Positions 22,298 through 30,163 of a stretch of DNA of 64,000 bases are shown here, piece after piece (positions within the stretch are counted from its first letter, which is position 1; every line of letters begins with the position of its first letter). The DNA comes from Mesorhizobium sp. M9A.F.Ca.ET.002.03.1.2. GTDB taxonomy: Bacteria > Pseudomonadota > Alphaproteobacteria > Rhizobiales > Rhizobiaceae. The position numbers were made by a program, and so were the translations under genes. The notes beneath the pieces are model-generated. The model did no database searches and was not told the origin of the DNA. It saw nothing but the letters and a program-made list of their open reading frames with translations. The DNA is taken from positions 1,295,001 to 1,359,000 of the forward strand of contig NZ_CP034443.1 in NCBI RefSeq assembly GCF_003952365.1. Direction: 5' to 3'.

Positions 22298-24136
22298 ATG
22301 GCTGGTTTTTTCAAGAAGATATTTTCGTTCGGCAAGAAGGAAGTGGTCGAGGAGCGTATCGATGAGACCGCGCCGCTGCCACCGATCAAATGGGATGCGC
22401 TGGAGGCGCTGAAGCCAGCCGCCGAGCAGGTCGTTCCGGAATCCCTGAAGCGCGAGGAGCCCCGGCCCGAAGTGGAAATCGCCCCGGCGATCGAACCCGA
22501 GGCCGCGCCGCAACCGGCGCCTGTCGAGGAGCCTGCGCCGACCATTGCGCCCGAGCCGGAGATACAGCCGGAACCCGCTCCGATCGAAGAGCCGCTGCCG
22601 CCGGAGCCGGAAACATCTGCTGAGGAGCCGGCGCCTGAGGAAACTCCGGCTGCTCCCGTCATTCCCGAGCCAGAGCCGGAACCGCAGGACGTTCCTGAGC
22701 CCGAGCAGCCGGAAATCGCCCCGGAGAAACAACCGGAACCTGCGCCTGTCGAAGTGCCGGCACCGTCCACCCAGCTTCCGTCATCAGAGCCTGGCGCCGC
22801 CCCTCATCCGCCTGCCGGCGCCTTCTCCCCGTATAGGGACGGGGAGAAGGGGGCTGACCGTTACGCCGAACCTCTTTTTGAAAGCGGCAAAGAAAAAGCT
22901 CCGACGCTGACGCCTCCCTCTCCCCGTCCCTTACGGGGGGAGGGTAAGGGTCAGGGGCAGCGCGAACCTGCGCAAGATACCGCGCCACCCGCTCAGGTTG
23001 CGCCAGCAGCACCTGCGCCTGAAGCGCCGCCGGCCGAAATAGCGCCCCCCATTCGCCAGCCCGCGCCGGTCGAAACGCAGCCGATCCTCGACGAGATCGC
23101 GCCCGAACCGCAGGCCGTACCGCAACCGGAGCCAAAATCTGCTCCCGCCCCCGGCAAGGTGACAGTCGCCAAGAAAGTCGAGCAGAAAGCCGAACCGCGG
23201 AAGGCGCCGGAACCGGCACCGAAACGCTGGTTCCAGCGCATGAAGGAGGGGCTCGCCCGCTCTTCCCGGGAACTGTCCGGCAACATCGCCGGCGTCTTCA
23301 CCAAGCGCAAGCTCGACGAGGACACGCTGCAGGATCTGGAGGACGTGCTGATCCGCGCCGATCTCGGCATGGAGACGGCATTGCGCATTACCGATTCGCT
23401 GGCCGCCAGCCGCTACGGCAAGGACGTCTCCGAGACGGAAGTGCGCGCCATCATGGCGACCGAGGTGGAGAAGGTGCTGACCCATGTCGCCTTGCCGCTG
23501 GAGCTCGACCTCAGCCACAAGCCGCATGTCATCCTTGTCGTCGGCGTCAACGGCACCGGCAAAACCACGACCATCGGCAAGCTGGCGGCAAAGCTCACCG
23601 ATGGCGGGCTGTCAGTGATGTTGGCCGCCGGCGACACGTTCCGCGCCGCCGCGATCGAGCAGCTCAAGATCTGGGGCGAGCGGACGAAATCGCCGGTCAT
23701 CGCCACCAAGCTCGGCGCCGATGCGGCAGGCCTCGCCTTCGACGCCTTCGAGCAGGCCAAACAAGTCGGTTCCGACGTGCTGATCATCGACACCGCCGGG
23801 CGGCTGCAGAACAAGACCGAGCTGATGGCGGAACTGGAAAAGATCGTCCGGGTTCTGGGCAAGCTCGATCCGGAGGCGCCGCACACCGTGCTGCAGACGG
23901 TCGACGCTACCACCGGCCAGAACGCGCTCAACCAGGTCGAGATCTTCCGCAATGTCGCCGGCGTCAACGGCCTGGTGATGACCAAGCTGGACGGCACGGC
24001 GCGGGGCGGTATTCTGGTGGCGATCGCGGCAAAGCACAAACTGCCGGTCTATTTCATCGGCGTCGGCGAGCAGGTCGACGACCTCGAACCATTCTCCGCG
24101 AGCGAATTCGCCAAGGCGATCGCTGGAGTGGCGTAA
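22298..24136 (+). CDS. ftsY: Signal recognition particle receptor FtsY
   Basis: Membrane-associated SRP receptor GTPase that docks Ffh-ribosome complexes at the Sec translocon. The 612-residue protein is long. About the first 300 residues are an acidic Pro/Glu/Ala-rich A domain; the NG domain follows, with GVNGTGKTTTIGKL (G1), DTFRAAA, DTAGRLQNK (G3) and TKLDGTARGG. Within the A domain, residues about 168-221 are encoded by a palindromic repeat whose composition differs from the flanks (SPYRDGEKG ... PRPLRGEGKG). The frame stays open throughout. Confidence 0.95.
   Translation: MAGFFKKIFSFGKKEVVEERIDETAPLPPIKWDALEALKPAAEQVVPESLKREEPRPEVEIAPAIEPEAAPQPAPVEEPAPTIAPEPEIQPEPAPIEEPLPPEPETSAEEPAPEETPAAPVIPEPEPEPQDVPEPEQPEIAPEKQPEPAPVEVPAPSTQLPSSEPGAAPHPPAGAFSPYRDGEKGADRYAEPLFESGKEKAPTLTPPSPRPLRGEGKGQGQREPAQDTAPPAQVAPAAPAPEAPPAEIAPPIRQPAPVETQPILDEIAPEPQAVPQPEPKSAPAPGKVTVAKKVEQKAEPRKAPEPAPKRWFQRMKEGLARSSRELSGNIAGVFTKRKLDEDTLQDLEDVLIRADLGMETALRITDSLAASRYGKDVSETEVRAIMATEVEKVLTHVALPLELDLSHKPHVILVVGVNGTGKTTTIGKLAAKLTDGGLSVMLAAGDTFRAAAIEQLKIWGERTKSPVIATKLGADAAGLAFDAFEQAKQVGSDVLIIDTAGRLQNKTELMAELEKIVRVLGKLDPEAPHTVLQTVDATTGQNALNQVEIFRNVAGVNGLVMTKLDGTARGGILVAIAAKHKLPVYFIGVGEQVDDLEPFSASEFAKAIAGVA
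22801..22960. repeat. Palindromic repeat inserted in frame within ftsY
   Basis: Begins with CCCTCATCCG and contains two hairpins: CCTTCTCCCCGT / ACGGGGAGAAGG (22821-22850, perfect) and CCCTCTCCCCGT / ACGGGGGGAGGG (22916-22944, one mismatch). It resembles the repeat at 40831-40944. Such units are usually intergenic; here one is translated inside the disordered FtsY A domain. Confidence 0.8.
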
Positions 24137-24142
24137 CAAGCG

Positions 24143-24183
24143 TGATCCCCAAGAGTTGCAACTCTTTGAATAGGATCATGTGC
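24143..24183. repeat. Small hairpin between ftsY and ispZ
   Basis: Nested inverted repeat: outer TGATCC / GGATCA and inner 14-bp palindrome AGAGTTGCAACTCT. It lies between two genes of the same run and may be a degenerate member of the CATGATC palindrome family (compare 27248) or a weak terminator. Confidence 0.55.
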
Positions 24184-24196
24184 AAGAAGGAAGCCT

Positions 24197-24871
24197 ATGA
24201 ACCCGCCCATCCTCGAACGCGACCCGTCCGATCCGCAGAAGCAGAAAAAGGAAGGCGTCAATCCGCTGCTCAAGCTGATACTGGAGCTCGGCCCGCTGTT
24301 GGTGTTCTTCTTTGCCAACGCGCGTGGCGAATGGCTGGCGCAGAAATTTCCGGCGCTGGCCGAATTCGGCGGGCCGATCTTCGTCGCCACCGGCCTGTTC
24401 ATGGCCGCGACTGCGATCGCGCTGGTCGCTTCCTGGCTGCTCACCCGCACCTTGCCGATCATGCCGATGGTATCGGGCGTCGTCGTCTTCGTCTTCGGCG
24501 CGCTGACGCTCTATCTGCAGGACGACATCTTCATCAAGATGAAGCCGACCATCGTCAACACGCTGTTCGGCGGCGTGCTGCTCGGCGGTCTGTTCTTCGG
24601 CAAGTCGCTGCTCGGCTACGTCTTCGATTCGGCGTTCAGCCTCGATGCCGAGGGCTGGAAGAAACTCACCCTCCGCTGGGGTCTGTTTTTCCTGTTTCTG
24701 GCCCTTGTCAACGAGGTGGTCTGGCGGAATTTTTCCACCGACACCTGGGTTACCTTCAAGGTCTGGGGCATCATGCCGATCACGCTTCTTTTCACCTTCA
24801 GCCAGATGCCGCTGATCATGCGCCATTCGCTTGAAGGCAAGACCGGAAAAGAAGAGAAGGCCGGCAAGTAA
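24197..24871 (+). CDS. ispZ: Intracellular septation protein A family (YciB/IspZ)
   Basis: A 224-residue inner-membrane protein with about five transmembrane segments, starting after a polar N-terminal tail with a Lys-rich patch (DPQKQKKEG). The family motif [17 protein letters not shown] and the later [18 protein letters not shown] are diagnostic. The family is involved in cell envelope and septum function in E. coli and Shigella. In Rhizobiales it follows ftsY, as here. Confidence 0.93.
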   Translation: MNPPILERDPSDPQKQKKEGVNPLLKLILELGPLLVFFFANARGEWLAQKFPALAEFGGPIFVATGLFMAATAIALVASWLLTRTLPIMPMVSGVVVFVFGALTLYLQDDIFIKMKPTIVNTLFGGVLLGGLFFGKSLLGYVFDSAFSLDAEGWKKLTLRWGLFFLFLALVNEVVWRNFSTDTWVTFKVWGIMPITLLFTFSQMPLIMRHSLEGKTGKEEKAGK

Positions 24872-24887
24872 CCGTTAGGGAGAGGGC

Positions 24888-25508
24888 ATGGAATTCGTCA
24901 CCACGCGCGAAGAGCTGAGAACGATCTACAAGACGCCTCGGCCCACCGACGGCTCGATCCGCAAGGAGCTGAAAGCGCTGGATGGCCACTGCCGTTCCTT
25001 CATCGGCAAAAGCCCCTTCGTGCTGATCGGCTCCTCCGACGGCGCCGGCAATGCCGATGTGACGCCAAAGGGCGACAAATCGGGTTTTGCCGCAGTACTC
25101 GATGAGAGGACCATCGCCATCCCCGACCGGCCCGGCAACAACCGGCTCGATACGCTGGAGAACATCCTTCTCAACCCCTCGGTCGGGCTGCTCTTCCTCA
25201 TTCCGGGCATGAACGAGACGCTGCGTGTCAACGGCGACGCCCGCATTACCGTCGATGCGGCTTTGCGCGAGCGGCTTGCCGTCGACGGTAAGGAACCGCA
25301 AAGCGTCGTCCTGGTGACGGTCAAGGCCGCCTACATGCATTGCGCCAAGGCTTTCATGCGCTCCGATTTGTGGAAGCCCGAAACCTGGCACGACCGCGCG
25401 ACGCTGCCGACGCTCGGCCAGATCCTGCGCGATCAGTTGGCGCTCGCCGATTCGGCCGAGGCGACCGACCGCTGGCTGGACGAAGAATACAAGCACACCA
25501 TGTGGTAG
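24888..25508 (+). CDS. Pyridoxamine 5'-phosphate oxidase family flavoprotein
   Basis: A 206-residue split-barrel protein of the FMN-dependent PPOX type (MSMEG_1061-like). Visible landmarks are LIGSSDGAGNADVTPKGD, IPDRPGNNRLDTLENIL and GLLFLIPGMNETLRVNG, which form the cofactor barrel, then AAYMHCAKAFMRS. The substrate is unknown. It starts 16 bp after ispZ with a GGGAGAGGG Shine-Dalgarno, so it is probably the last gene of the dapF-ftsY-ispZ run. Confidence 0.88.
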   Translation: MEFVTTREELRTIYKTPRPTDGSIRKELKALDGHCRSFIGKSPFVLIGSSDGAGNADVTPKGDKSGFAAVLDERTIAIPDRPGNNRLDTLENILLNPSVGLLFLIPGMNETLRVNGDARITVDAALRERLAVDGKEPQSVVLVTVKAAYMHCAKAFMRSDLWKPETWHDRATLPTLGQILRDQLALADSAEATDRWLDEEYKHTMW

Positions 25509-25613
25509 CTTTTTCGGACATGTTCGTCGAAATCCCTCGGCTTTCGCCGAGTTCATCAGTGTCCGCTGAGCGGCCGCGCCGCAACCATTTAAAGGACGCG
25601 GCGGAAGCCTCTT

Positions 25614-25823
25614 TCAGCCCTTGCTGCGCCGCGTCTCGACATCGGTCTCGCCGACGAACCAGTCGCGCGCATTGACCTCCTCGAAAACCACCCAGACGTC
25701 GTTGCTGGTCAGGCCGGTGGCGCCGGTGATGGCCGCCGTCACCTGGGCAGCGATGGCGGCTTTCTTGCCGGCCGGGTCGGCGGCGATTACCTCCTTGACG
25801 ATGCGGATGTTCACGAACGGCAT
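25614..25823 (-). CDS. 4-oxalocrotonate tautomerase-like enzyme
   Basis: A 69-residue protein whose second residue is Pro (MPFVNIRIV); after Met removal this becomes the catalytic N-terminal proline of the tautomerase superfamily. The central region ITGATGLTSNDVWVVFEEV fits the family. It could act in aromatic or keto-enol metabolism, but the substrate is unknown. It lies just downstream of the SMP-30 gene on the same strand and is probably cotranscribed. Confidence 0.87.
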   Translation of the reverse strand: MPFVNIRIVKEVIAADPAGKKAAIAAQVTAAITGATGLTSNDVWVVFEEVNARDWFVGETDVETRRSKG

Positions 25824-25856
25824 GGCGTCCTCCCTTGGATATTGCCTGGCGACCGC

Positions 25857-26777
25857 TCAGTAGGTCTTTGCGCCGTTGACCATCAGCCGGACCATGTAGA
25901 GCGAGGTCGTGCCGGCGATGTAGAGGCAGTTCAGCTTATTGCCGCCGAACACGCAATTGGCGACGACTTCCGGCACCTTGATCTTGCCGATCAGCGTTCC
26001 GTCCGGATCGTAGCAATGGATGCCGTCGGCGGCACTGGTCCAGATGCGCCCCTGGTCGTCGAGCCTGAAACCGTCGAACAGGCCGGCCGTGCAGTCGGCG
26101 AAGACCTTTTCGCCGGAGACCTTCTTGCCGCCCTCGCCGACATTGAACACCCGCATATGCGCCGGATTCTCAGCGCCATGCGTACGGCCGGTGTCGACGA
26201 CGTAGAGCTTGCTCTCGTCTAGCGAAAAGGCAAGCCCGTTAGGCCTGACCATGTCGGTGATCACGGCTTCGATCTCGCCGGTGCCGGGATCGACCCGGTA
26301 GACATGGCAGGCGCCGATCTCGCTTTCGGCCTTGTCGCCCTCGTAATCCGTATCGATGCCGTAGGTCGGGTCGGTGAACCAGATCGACCCGTCGGACTTC
26401 ACCACCGCGTCATTGGGCGAGTTCAGCCGCTTGCCGCGCCATCTGTCGGCGATGGTGGTGATCGAGCCGTCATGCTCGGTGCGGCTGACGCGGCGGCCCG
26501 AATGCTCGCAGCTGACCAGCCGGCCCTGCCGATCGACGGTGTTGCCGTTGGAGTTGCCTGACGGCTGCCGGAACACGCTGACGCTGCCGTCGGTCTCGTC
26601 GTAGCGCAGCATGCGGTTGTTGGGGATGTCGGACCAGATCACATAGCGGCCGGCCGCGAACCAGGCCGACCCTTCCGCCCACCGGCATCCGGTGAACAGC
26701 TTTTCCACCTGCGCGTTGCTGTTGAACAGCCGCGCAAAACGCGGATCGAGAACCTCGTAGTAGTCTTCGGCGGCCAT
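25857..26777 (-). CDS. SMP-30/gluconolactonase family lactonase
   Basis: A 306-residue six-bladed beta-propeller. Metal-binding residues of the family are visible: Glu in WAEGSAW, Asn in NSPNDAV, Asn in VRPNGLAF and Asp in LFDGFRLDD. Members hydrolyse sugar lactones such as gluconolactone or arabinonolactone; specificity cannot be read. Start ATG 26777 has a GGGAGGAAA Shine-Dalgarno and is preferred over 26798. Confidence 0.9.
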   Translation of the reverse strand: MAAEDYYEVLDPRFARLFNSNAQVEKLFTGCRWAEGSAWFAAGRYVIWSDIPNNRMLRYDETDGSVSVFRQPSGNSNGNTVDRQGRLVSCEHSGRRVSRTEHDGSITTIADRWRGKRLNSPNDAVVKSDGSIWFTDPTYGIDTDYEGDKAESEIGACHVYRVDPGTGEIEAVITDMVRPNGLAFSLDESKLYVVDTGRTHGAENPAHMRVFNVGEGGKKVSGEKVFADCTAGLFDGFRLDDQGRIWTSAADGIHCYDPDGTLIGKIKVPEVVANCVFGGNKLNCLYIAGTTSLYMVRLMVNGAKTY

Positions 26778-26958
26778 GGTTTCCTCCCGGTCATGCAAAT
26801 CGCTGGTGCCGACGCGATCAAGCCAGCCGCCGGACGATATGGCAAGATCGTTGATATCACTCTCACCGCATCTTGAGGCATCGAGGCGACCCGCGGCAAA
26901 CGCCGCCTTGCCAAGAATGACCAGGTCATGCGCGTTAACCGGCTATGCGCCCAGCGCA

Positions 26959-26996
26959 ATGGTGCGTTGCAACATCTTCTTTTTGCAACGCACCAT
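26959..26996. promoter_or_regulatory. Perfect palindrome upstream of the DUF1127 gene
   Basis: Arms ATGGTGCGTTGCAA / TTGCAACGCACCAT (14 bp, perfect) with a 10-base T-rich loop, 75 bp ahead of the DUF1127 start and about 180 bp from the divergent lactonase gene. It could be an operator or a leader hairpin. The LysR regulator VtlR is known to control DUF1127 genes in Brucella and Agrobacterium, which makes an operator plausible. Confidence 0.5.
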
Positions 26997-27070
26997 AACT
27001 ATGTCATGCTGCGTATCGATCAAGGGAGGAACAACCTGCCGCAACAATGCGGCGCACAAGGAACCTCGCT

Positions 27071-27238
27071 ATGATCCTCGACAGCCTCATGAGCCGTGCT
27101 CGCGCCAGCATCGCCAAGCGCCGGCAATACAACCGCCTCGTCGCCGAAATCGACAGTTTCTCCAGCCGCGATCTGGCCGATATGCGCGCCGACCGCAGCG
27201 AAATGCTCTATCAGGTCCGCAAGCAGATCTACGGCTGA
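27071..27238 (+). CDS. DUF1127 small Arg-rich protein
   Basis: A 55-residue basic protein (RARASIAKRRQYNRLVAEI then SSRDLADM, GxxR-like) of the DUF1127 family. Small DUF1127 proteins in Rhizobiales act in phosphate, carbon and RNA-linked regulation, and some bind RNA. ATG 27071 has an AAGGAA Shine-Dalgarno at the right distance; the upstream frame lacks similarity. Confidence 0.85.
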   Translation: MILDSLMSRARASIAKRRQYNRLVAEIDSFSSRDLADMRADRSEMLYQVRKQIYG

Positions 27239-27247
27239 GTTCAGCAC

Positions 27248-27308
27248 ATGATCCCGAACCGAAGGTCAGCGCAGCAAAAGGTTGCAGACTTTTCGGACAA
27301 GATCATGC
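27248..27308. repeat. Palindromic intergenic repeat (CATGATC family)
   Basis: Outer arms CATGATC / GATCATG with inner CCGAA / TTCGG, total 61 bp, in the gap between DUF1127 and the convergent DUF2332 gene. Related degenerate copies lie at 36427-36474, 44041-44105 and 50336-50388. It may also terminate the DUF1127 transcript. Confidence 0.7.
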
Positions 27309-27332
27309 GTAAATAGAACAGCTCGATCGGGC

Positions 27333-28376
27333 CTAGCCCATCCATTCGATCCAGCGGCCGTGGTAATCGCAATGGGCCAGGCGGCGCGTCTCGCCGCTCG
27401 GCCATAGCGTGAGGCTGAGTACCGCCCAGTTGTTTGCGGGATCGCGCGGCTCCATCCTCAACCTTGCGATAGGCGCAGCGGCGGTGGCCTGTCTACCCGC
27501 CTGCTCCAGCATGGCCGTGATGGCATCCTTGGTCGCTCGCGGTAGATATTGCCACATGATCGAATGATAGAGCACGAAGGCGCCGCCCGGCTGCCGTGTG
27601 GCCAGTGCCTTCTCGACAAAATCCGCCGCGTCCGCTTTGACAAGCAGCGGTGGAAACTTTTCGGCCAGCGACAGCGCGGCGTCGAGCCGAGCCAGCCGCG
27701 CTGCCTGATCGGCCCAGACGTAAGACCGAAGCCGTAGCCGCGCGGTCGCGTCGGCGACATCGATCGGCGCGATGTCGCAGCCGGCGCGATAGCGGACGTG
27801 GATCTCTCCATCAAGTGGAAGAGCGAGGCCGCGCGCCTCCGGCGCCAACCGGACGGGGGAAGCAGGGTCGCCCCACTCGGCATCGCCGTAGCGGTAGTGA
27901 AAGCTGTCGAACAGGAGATTGAGCCCGGCGCTGGCGCCGATCTCGCACAGGTCCAGCGGCAGGCCAGTTTCGCGCGCGACCGTCAGAAATCCAGGCAGCA
28001 GCATCGCCGACCGGGCGATTTCATTGGTCTGCGGCGCGCCGGCGAGGCCGGCGACGATCCGCTCGTCGGATCGCGCAATTGCCTCCGGCAGCACCGCCGC
28101 GATCTCCGATTTTCTAGCCTTGTTAGGTGGATAGATTCGTGCCAGTCGCTCACCGGCACCCGTCAGGACCAACGCATGCAGCGCACCGCAGAGCCGCAAT
28201 GCCAGGGCATCGGCGCGCGCGTCGCCCGACCAGCCGAGCACCGCCCGCCCGGTCCCGGTGTTGGCGTCGAGAACCTTGGCCAGCGCACGGCATAGATTCG
28301 CGGTGAAGGGCGAGCCAAGTCCGTCGCAGGCTTTTGCCTGCGCCAGAAAATGATCGCAGATCTCGCGTTCGTCCAT
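27333..28376 (-). CDS. DUF2332 family protein
   Basis: A 347-residue protein of the DUF2332 family, judged from DLCEIGASAGLNLLFD, VRYRAGCDIAPIDV, VLYHSIMWQYLP and the terminal NWAVLSLTLWPSG. The EIGASAGLN segment resembles a SAM-type nucleotide loop, but methyltransferase activity is not established. It starts 15 bp after ccmG, so it may be on the same transcript, although it has no known role in cytochrome biogenesis. Confidence 0.8.
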   Translation of the reverse strand: MDEREICDHFLAQAKACDGLGSPFTANLCRALAKVLDANTGTGRAVLGWSGDARADALALRLCGALHALVLTGAGERLARIYPPNKARKSEIAAVLPEAIARSDERIVAGLAGAPQTNEIARSAMLLPGFLTVARETGLPLDLCEIGASAGLNLLFDSFHYRYGDAEWGDPASPVRLAPEARGLALPLDGEIHVRYRAGCDIAPIDVADATARLRLRSYVWADQAARLARLDAALSLAEKFPPLLVKADAADFVEKALATRQPGGAFVLYHSIMWQYLPRATKDAITAMLEQAGRQATAAAPIARLRMEPRDPANNWAVLSLTLWPSGETRRLAHCDYHGRWIEWMG

Positions 28377-28391
28377 CGAGTTTCCGGTGCC

Positions 28392-28970
28392 TCAACCCGG
28401 CGCCGCCAACGCTTTCTCGATTTCCGGTAAGAGCAGCGCCTGCGCCGAGCCTGGCGTCAGCGGGCCGACATGCTTGTAGGCGATCTTGCCGTCCTTGCCG
28501 ACGACGAAGGTTTCCGGCACGCCGTAGACGCCCCAGTCGATCGCCGCGCGCCCCGCCGCATCGACCCCGATCGCCTGGAACGGATTGCCGAGATCGCCGA
28601 GGAACCGGCGGGCGTTTTCCGGCTTGTCCTTGTAGTTGAGCGCGGCGATGACGAAGCGCTTGTCCTGCGACAGCGCCAGCAGCACCGGATGTTCGTCCCG
28701 GCATGGCCCGCACCAGGACGCGAAGACGTTGACCAGCGTGACCTTGCCGGCGAACTGCCTGGAATCGAGACCCGGCAAATTCATGCCCTCCAGCGCCGGC
28801 AGATTGGTCTGCGGCGCCGGCAGGCCGATCAGCGCCGATGGCACTTCCGAAGTGTCGCGACCGGACAGCAGCTGCGTCAGGAACAGTCCCGCCAGCCCGA
28901 TGAAAATCAGCAGCGGCAAAAGCACGATCAGGCGCCGCCCGCGCACCGGCGTTTCCATTTGCGTGTTCAT
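28392..28970 (-). CDS. ccmG: Thiol:disulfide interchange protein CcmG/DsbE
   Basis: Membrane-anchored periplasmic thioredoxin that reduces apocytochrome c or CcmH disulfides before heme attachment. The 192 residues have an N-terminal transmembrane anchor (about 13-33), the CGPC active site (C87, C90 in ASWCGPC) and the cis-Pro region GVYGVPETFVV. ATG 28970 overlaps the ccmD stop by 4 bases (ATGA). Confidence 0.93.
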   Translation of the reverse strand: MNTQMETPVRGRRLIVLLPLLIFIGLAGLFLTQLLSGRDTSEVPSALIGLPAPQTNLPALEGMNLPGLDSRQFAGKVTLVNVFASWCGPCRDEHPVLLALSQDKRFVIAALNYKDKPENARRFLGDLGNPFQAIGVDAAGRAAIDWGVYGVPETFVVGKDGKIAYKHVGPLTPGSAQALLLPEIEKALAAPG

Positions 28971-29134
28971 GATTTCCCCGCCTTGTCGGAGCGCCGCCGC
29001 ACGCCGGACGCTTCCAGCTCGGCGAGGTCTCGTCTGCGTGCCCGTTGGTCGAGAAGGATCCAGCCGATCAGCCCGGCCAGAGCCACGGCCGTGATGGCAT
29101 AGGCAGCGGCGACATAAAGGGCGTGTACGCTCAT
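28967..29134 (-). CDS. ccmD: Heme exporter protein CcmD
   Basis: A 55-residue protein with one transmembrane helix (about 4-25, YVAAAYAITAVALAGLIGWILL) and a basic C-terminal tail (DQRARRRDLAELE), the standard CcmD pattern. CcmD releases holo-CcmE from the CcmABC complex. It should follow ccmC, but ccmC is absent: only 137 bp lie between ccmB and ccmD. Confidence 0.87.
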   Translation of the reverse strand: MSVHALYVAAAYAITAVALAGLIGWILLDQRARRRDLAELEASGVRRRSDKAGKS

Positions 29135-29271
29135 TAGGGTCGCTCCGCCGGCGCAAAACCTTTCAACCGGACCATTCCGCTTCGTTCGAACATGCCTTCC
29201 CTTAACCTTGCGCCAACGGCTTCGCAATCGACAGCAGCGCCGCAGCCTTTGACGTCAGGCGGCCGTCTAAT
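29135..29271 (-). other. Short gap between ccmB and ccmD where ccmC would be expected
   Basis: The 137 bp hold no open frame resembling CcmC, which is a six-transmembrane protein of about 250 residues. I translated the minus strand in two frames and saw no tryptophan-rich WAP-type motif or other CcmC residue pattern. The gap may be a deletion scar or a native junction. Confidence 0.7.
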
Positions 29272-29937
29272 TCAATCCGCCCCATGGCGCAACGCCAGCG
29301 CCGCCGCAACCGGCCCCAGCACGGCAAGAAACAAGGTCAGCGCGGCGAGAATGAGGAGAGGCTGCAGGAACGGATCGGGGTCCGCTACCGCGCCATAGCT
29401 TGCCGAGACCCCGAAGATCAGCACGGGAATGGTCAGCGGCAGCACCAGCACCGAGATCAGCAGCCCGCCGCGCGGCAGCGCCACCGCCACCGCCGCACCG
29501 GCAGCGCCGATGAAGGTGATCGCCGGCGTGCCGACCAAGAGGGTCAGCGCCGTGGCGCCGATGCCGACCGGCTCCATGTTCATGAACAGGCCGAGTAAGG
29601 GTGCCGCGATGACCAGCGGCAGCACGCTTCCCGCCCAATGCGCCAGGCATTTCATCAGCACGGTCAGCGCCAGCATGTGCCGTTCGTCGCCGAGCACCAG
29701 AAGGTCGAGCGAGCCGTCTTCCCGGTCGGCCTGGAACAGTCGGTCGAGGCCGAGCAGGCAAGCGAGCAAGGCGCCGATCCACAGGATCGCCGGGCCGATG
29801 CGGGCGAGCAGATTGAGGTCCGGTCCGACGCCGAAGGGGATCGTCGCGATTACCGCGAGAAAGAAGATCACGCCGGTCAGCGCCCCGCCGCCGGCGCGGA
29901 TACTCAGGCGGATGTCGCGCAGGAAGAGTGACCACAT
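29272..29937 (-). CDS. ccmB: Heme exporter protein CcmB
   Basis: A 221-residue, six-transmembrane permease partner of CcmA in the CcmABCD complex that loads heme onto CcmE. The start MWSLFLRDIRLSIRAGG and the internal FQADREDGSLDLLVL are family landmarks. ATG 29937 is chosen; the frame continues upstream through a palindromic repeat, but that extension is not CcmB-like. The 226-bp gap to ccmA contains the repeat. Confidence 0.93.
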   Translation of the reverse strand: MWSLFLRDIRLSIRAGGGALTGVIFFLAVIATIPFGVGPDLNLLARIGPAILWIGALLACLLGLDRLFQADREDGSLDLLVLGDERHMLALTVLMKCLAHWAGSVLPLVIAAPLLGLFMNMEPVGIGATALTLLVGTPAITFIGAAGAAVAVALPRGGLLISVLVLPLTIPVLIFGVSASYGAVADPDPFLQPLLILAALTLFLAVLGPVAAALALRHGAD

Positions 29938-29982
29938 TACGATGCGGCCCCTTGTTGGTGGCAAAGCAAAATGTGGAGTTCC

Positions 29983-30148
29983 TTCGCGCCCCCCTCTGTC
30001 CTGCCGGACATCTCCCCCACGAGGGGGTAGATTGGCCGCTTCAGCGACACGGCCCAATTTGCAACGTTGAAAATTGGCGAAAGCGGAGGCGACAGCCGAT
30101 CTCCCCCTAAATGGAGGAGATGTCCGGAAGGACAGAGGGGGGCGCGAA
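29983..30148. repeat. Large palindromic repeat between ccmA and ccmB
   Basis: Terminal arms of about 33 bp, starting TTCGCGCCCCCCTCTGTC on the left with its exact complement on the right, then a CCGGACATCTCC / GGAGATGTCCGG pair (33 of about 34 matching). The middle carries smaller hairpins. From memory, this is a common Mesorhizobium intergenic unit. Confidence 0.8.
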
Positions 30149-30163
30149 GAAATGAGACTTGCA

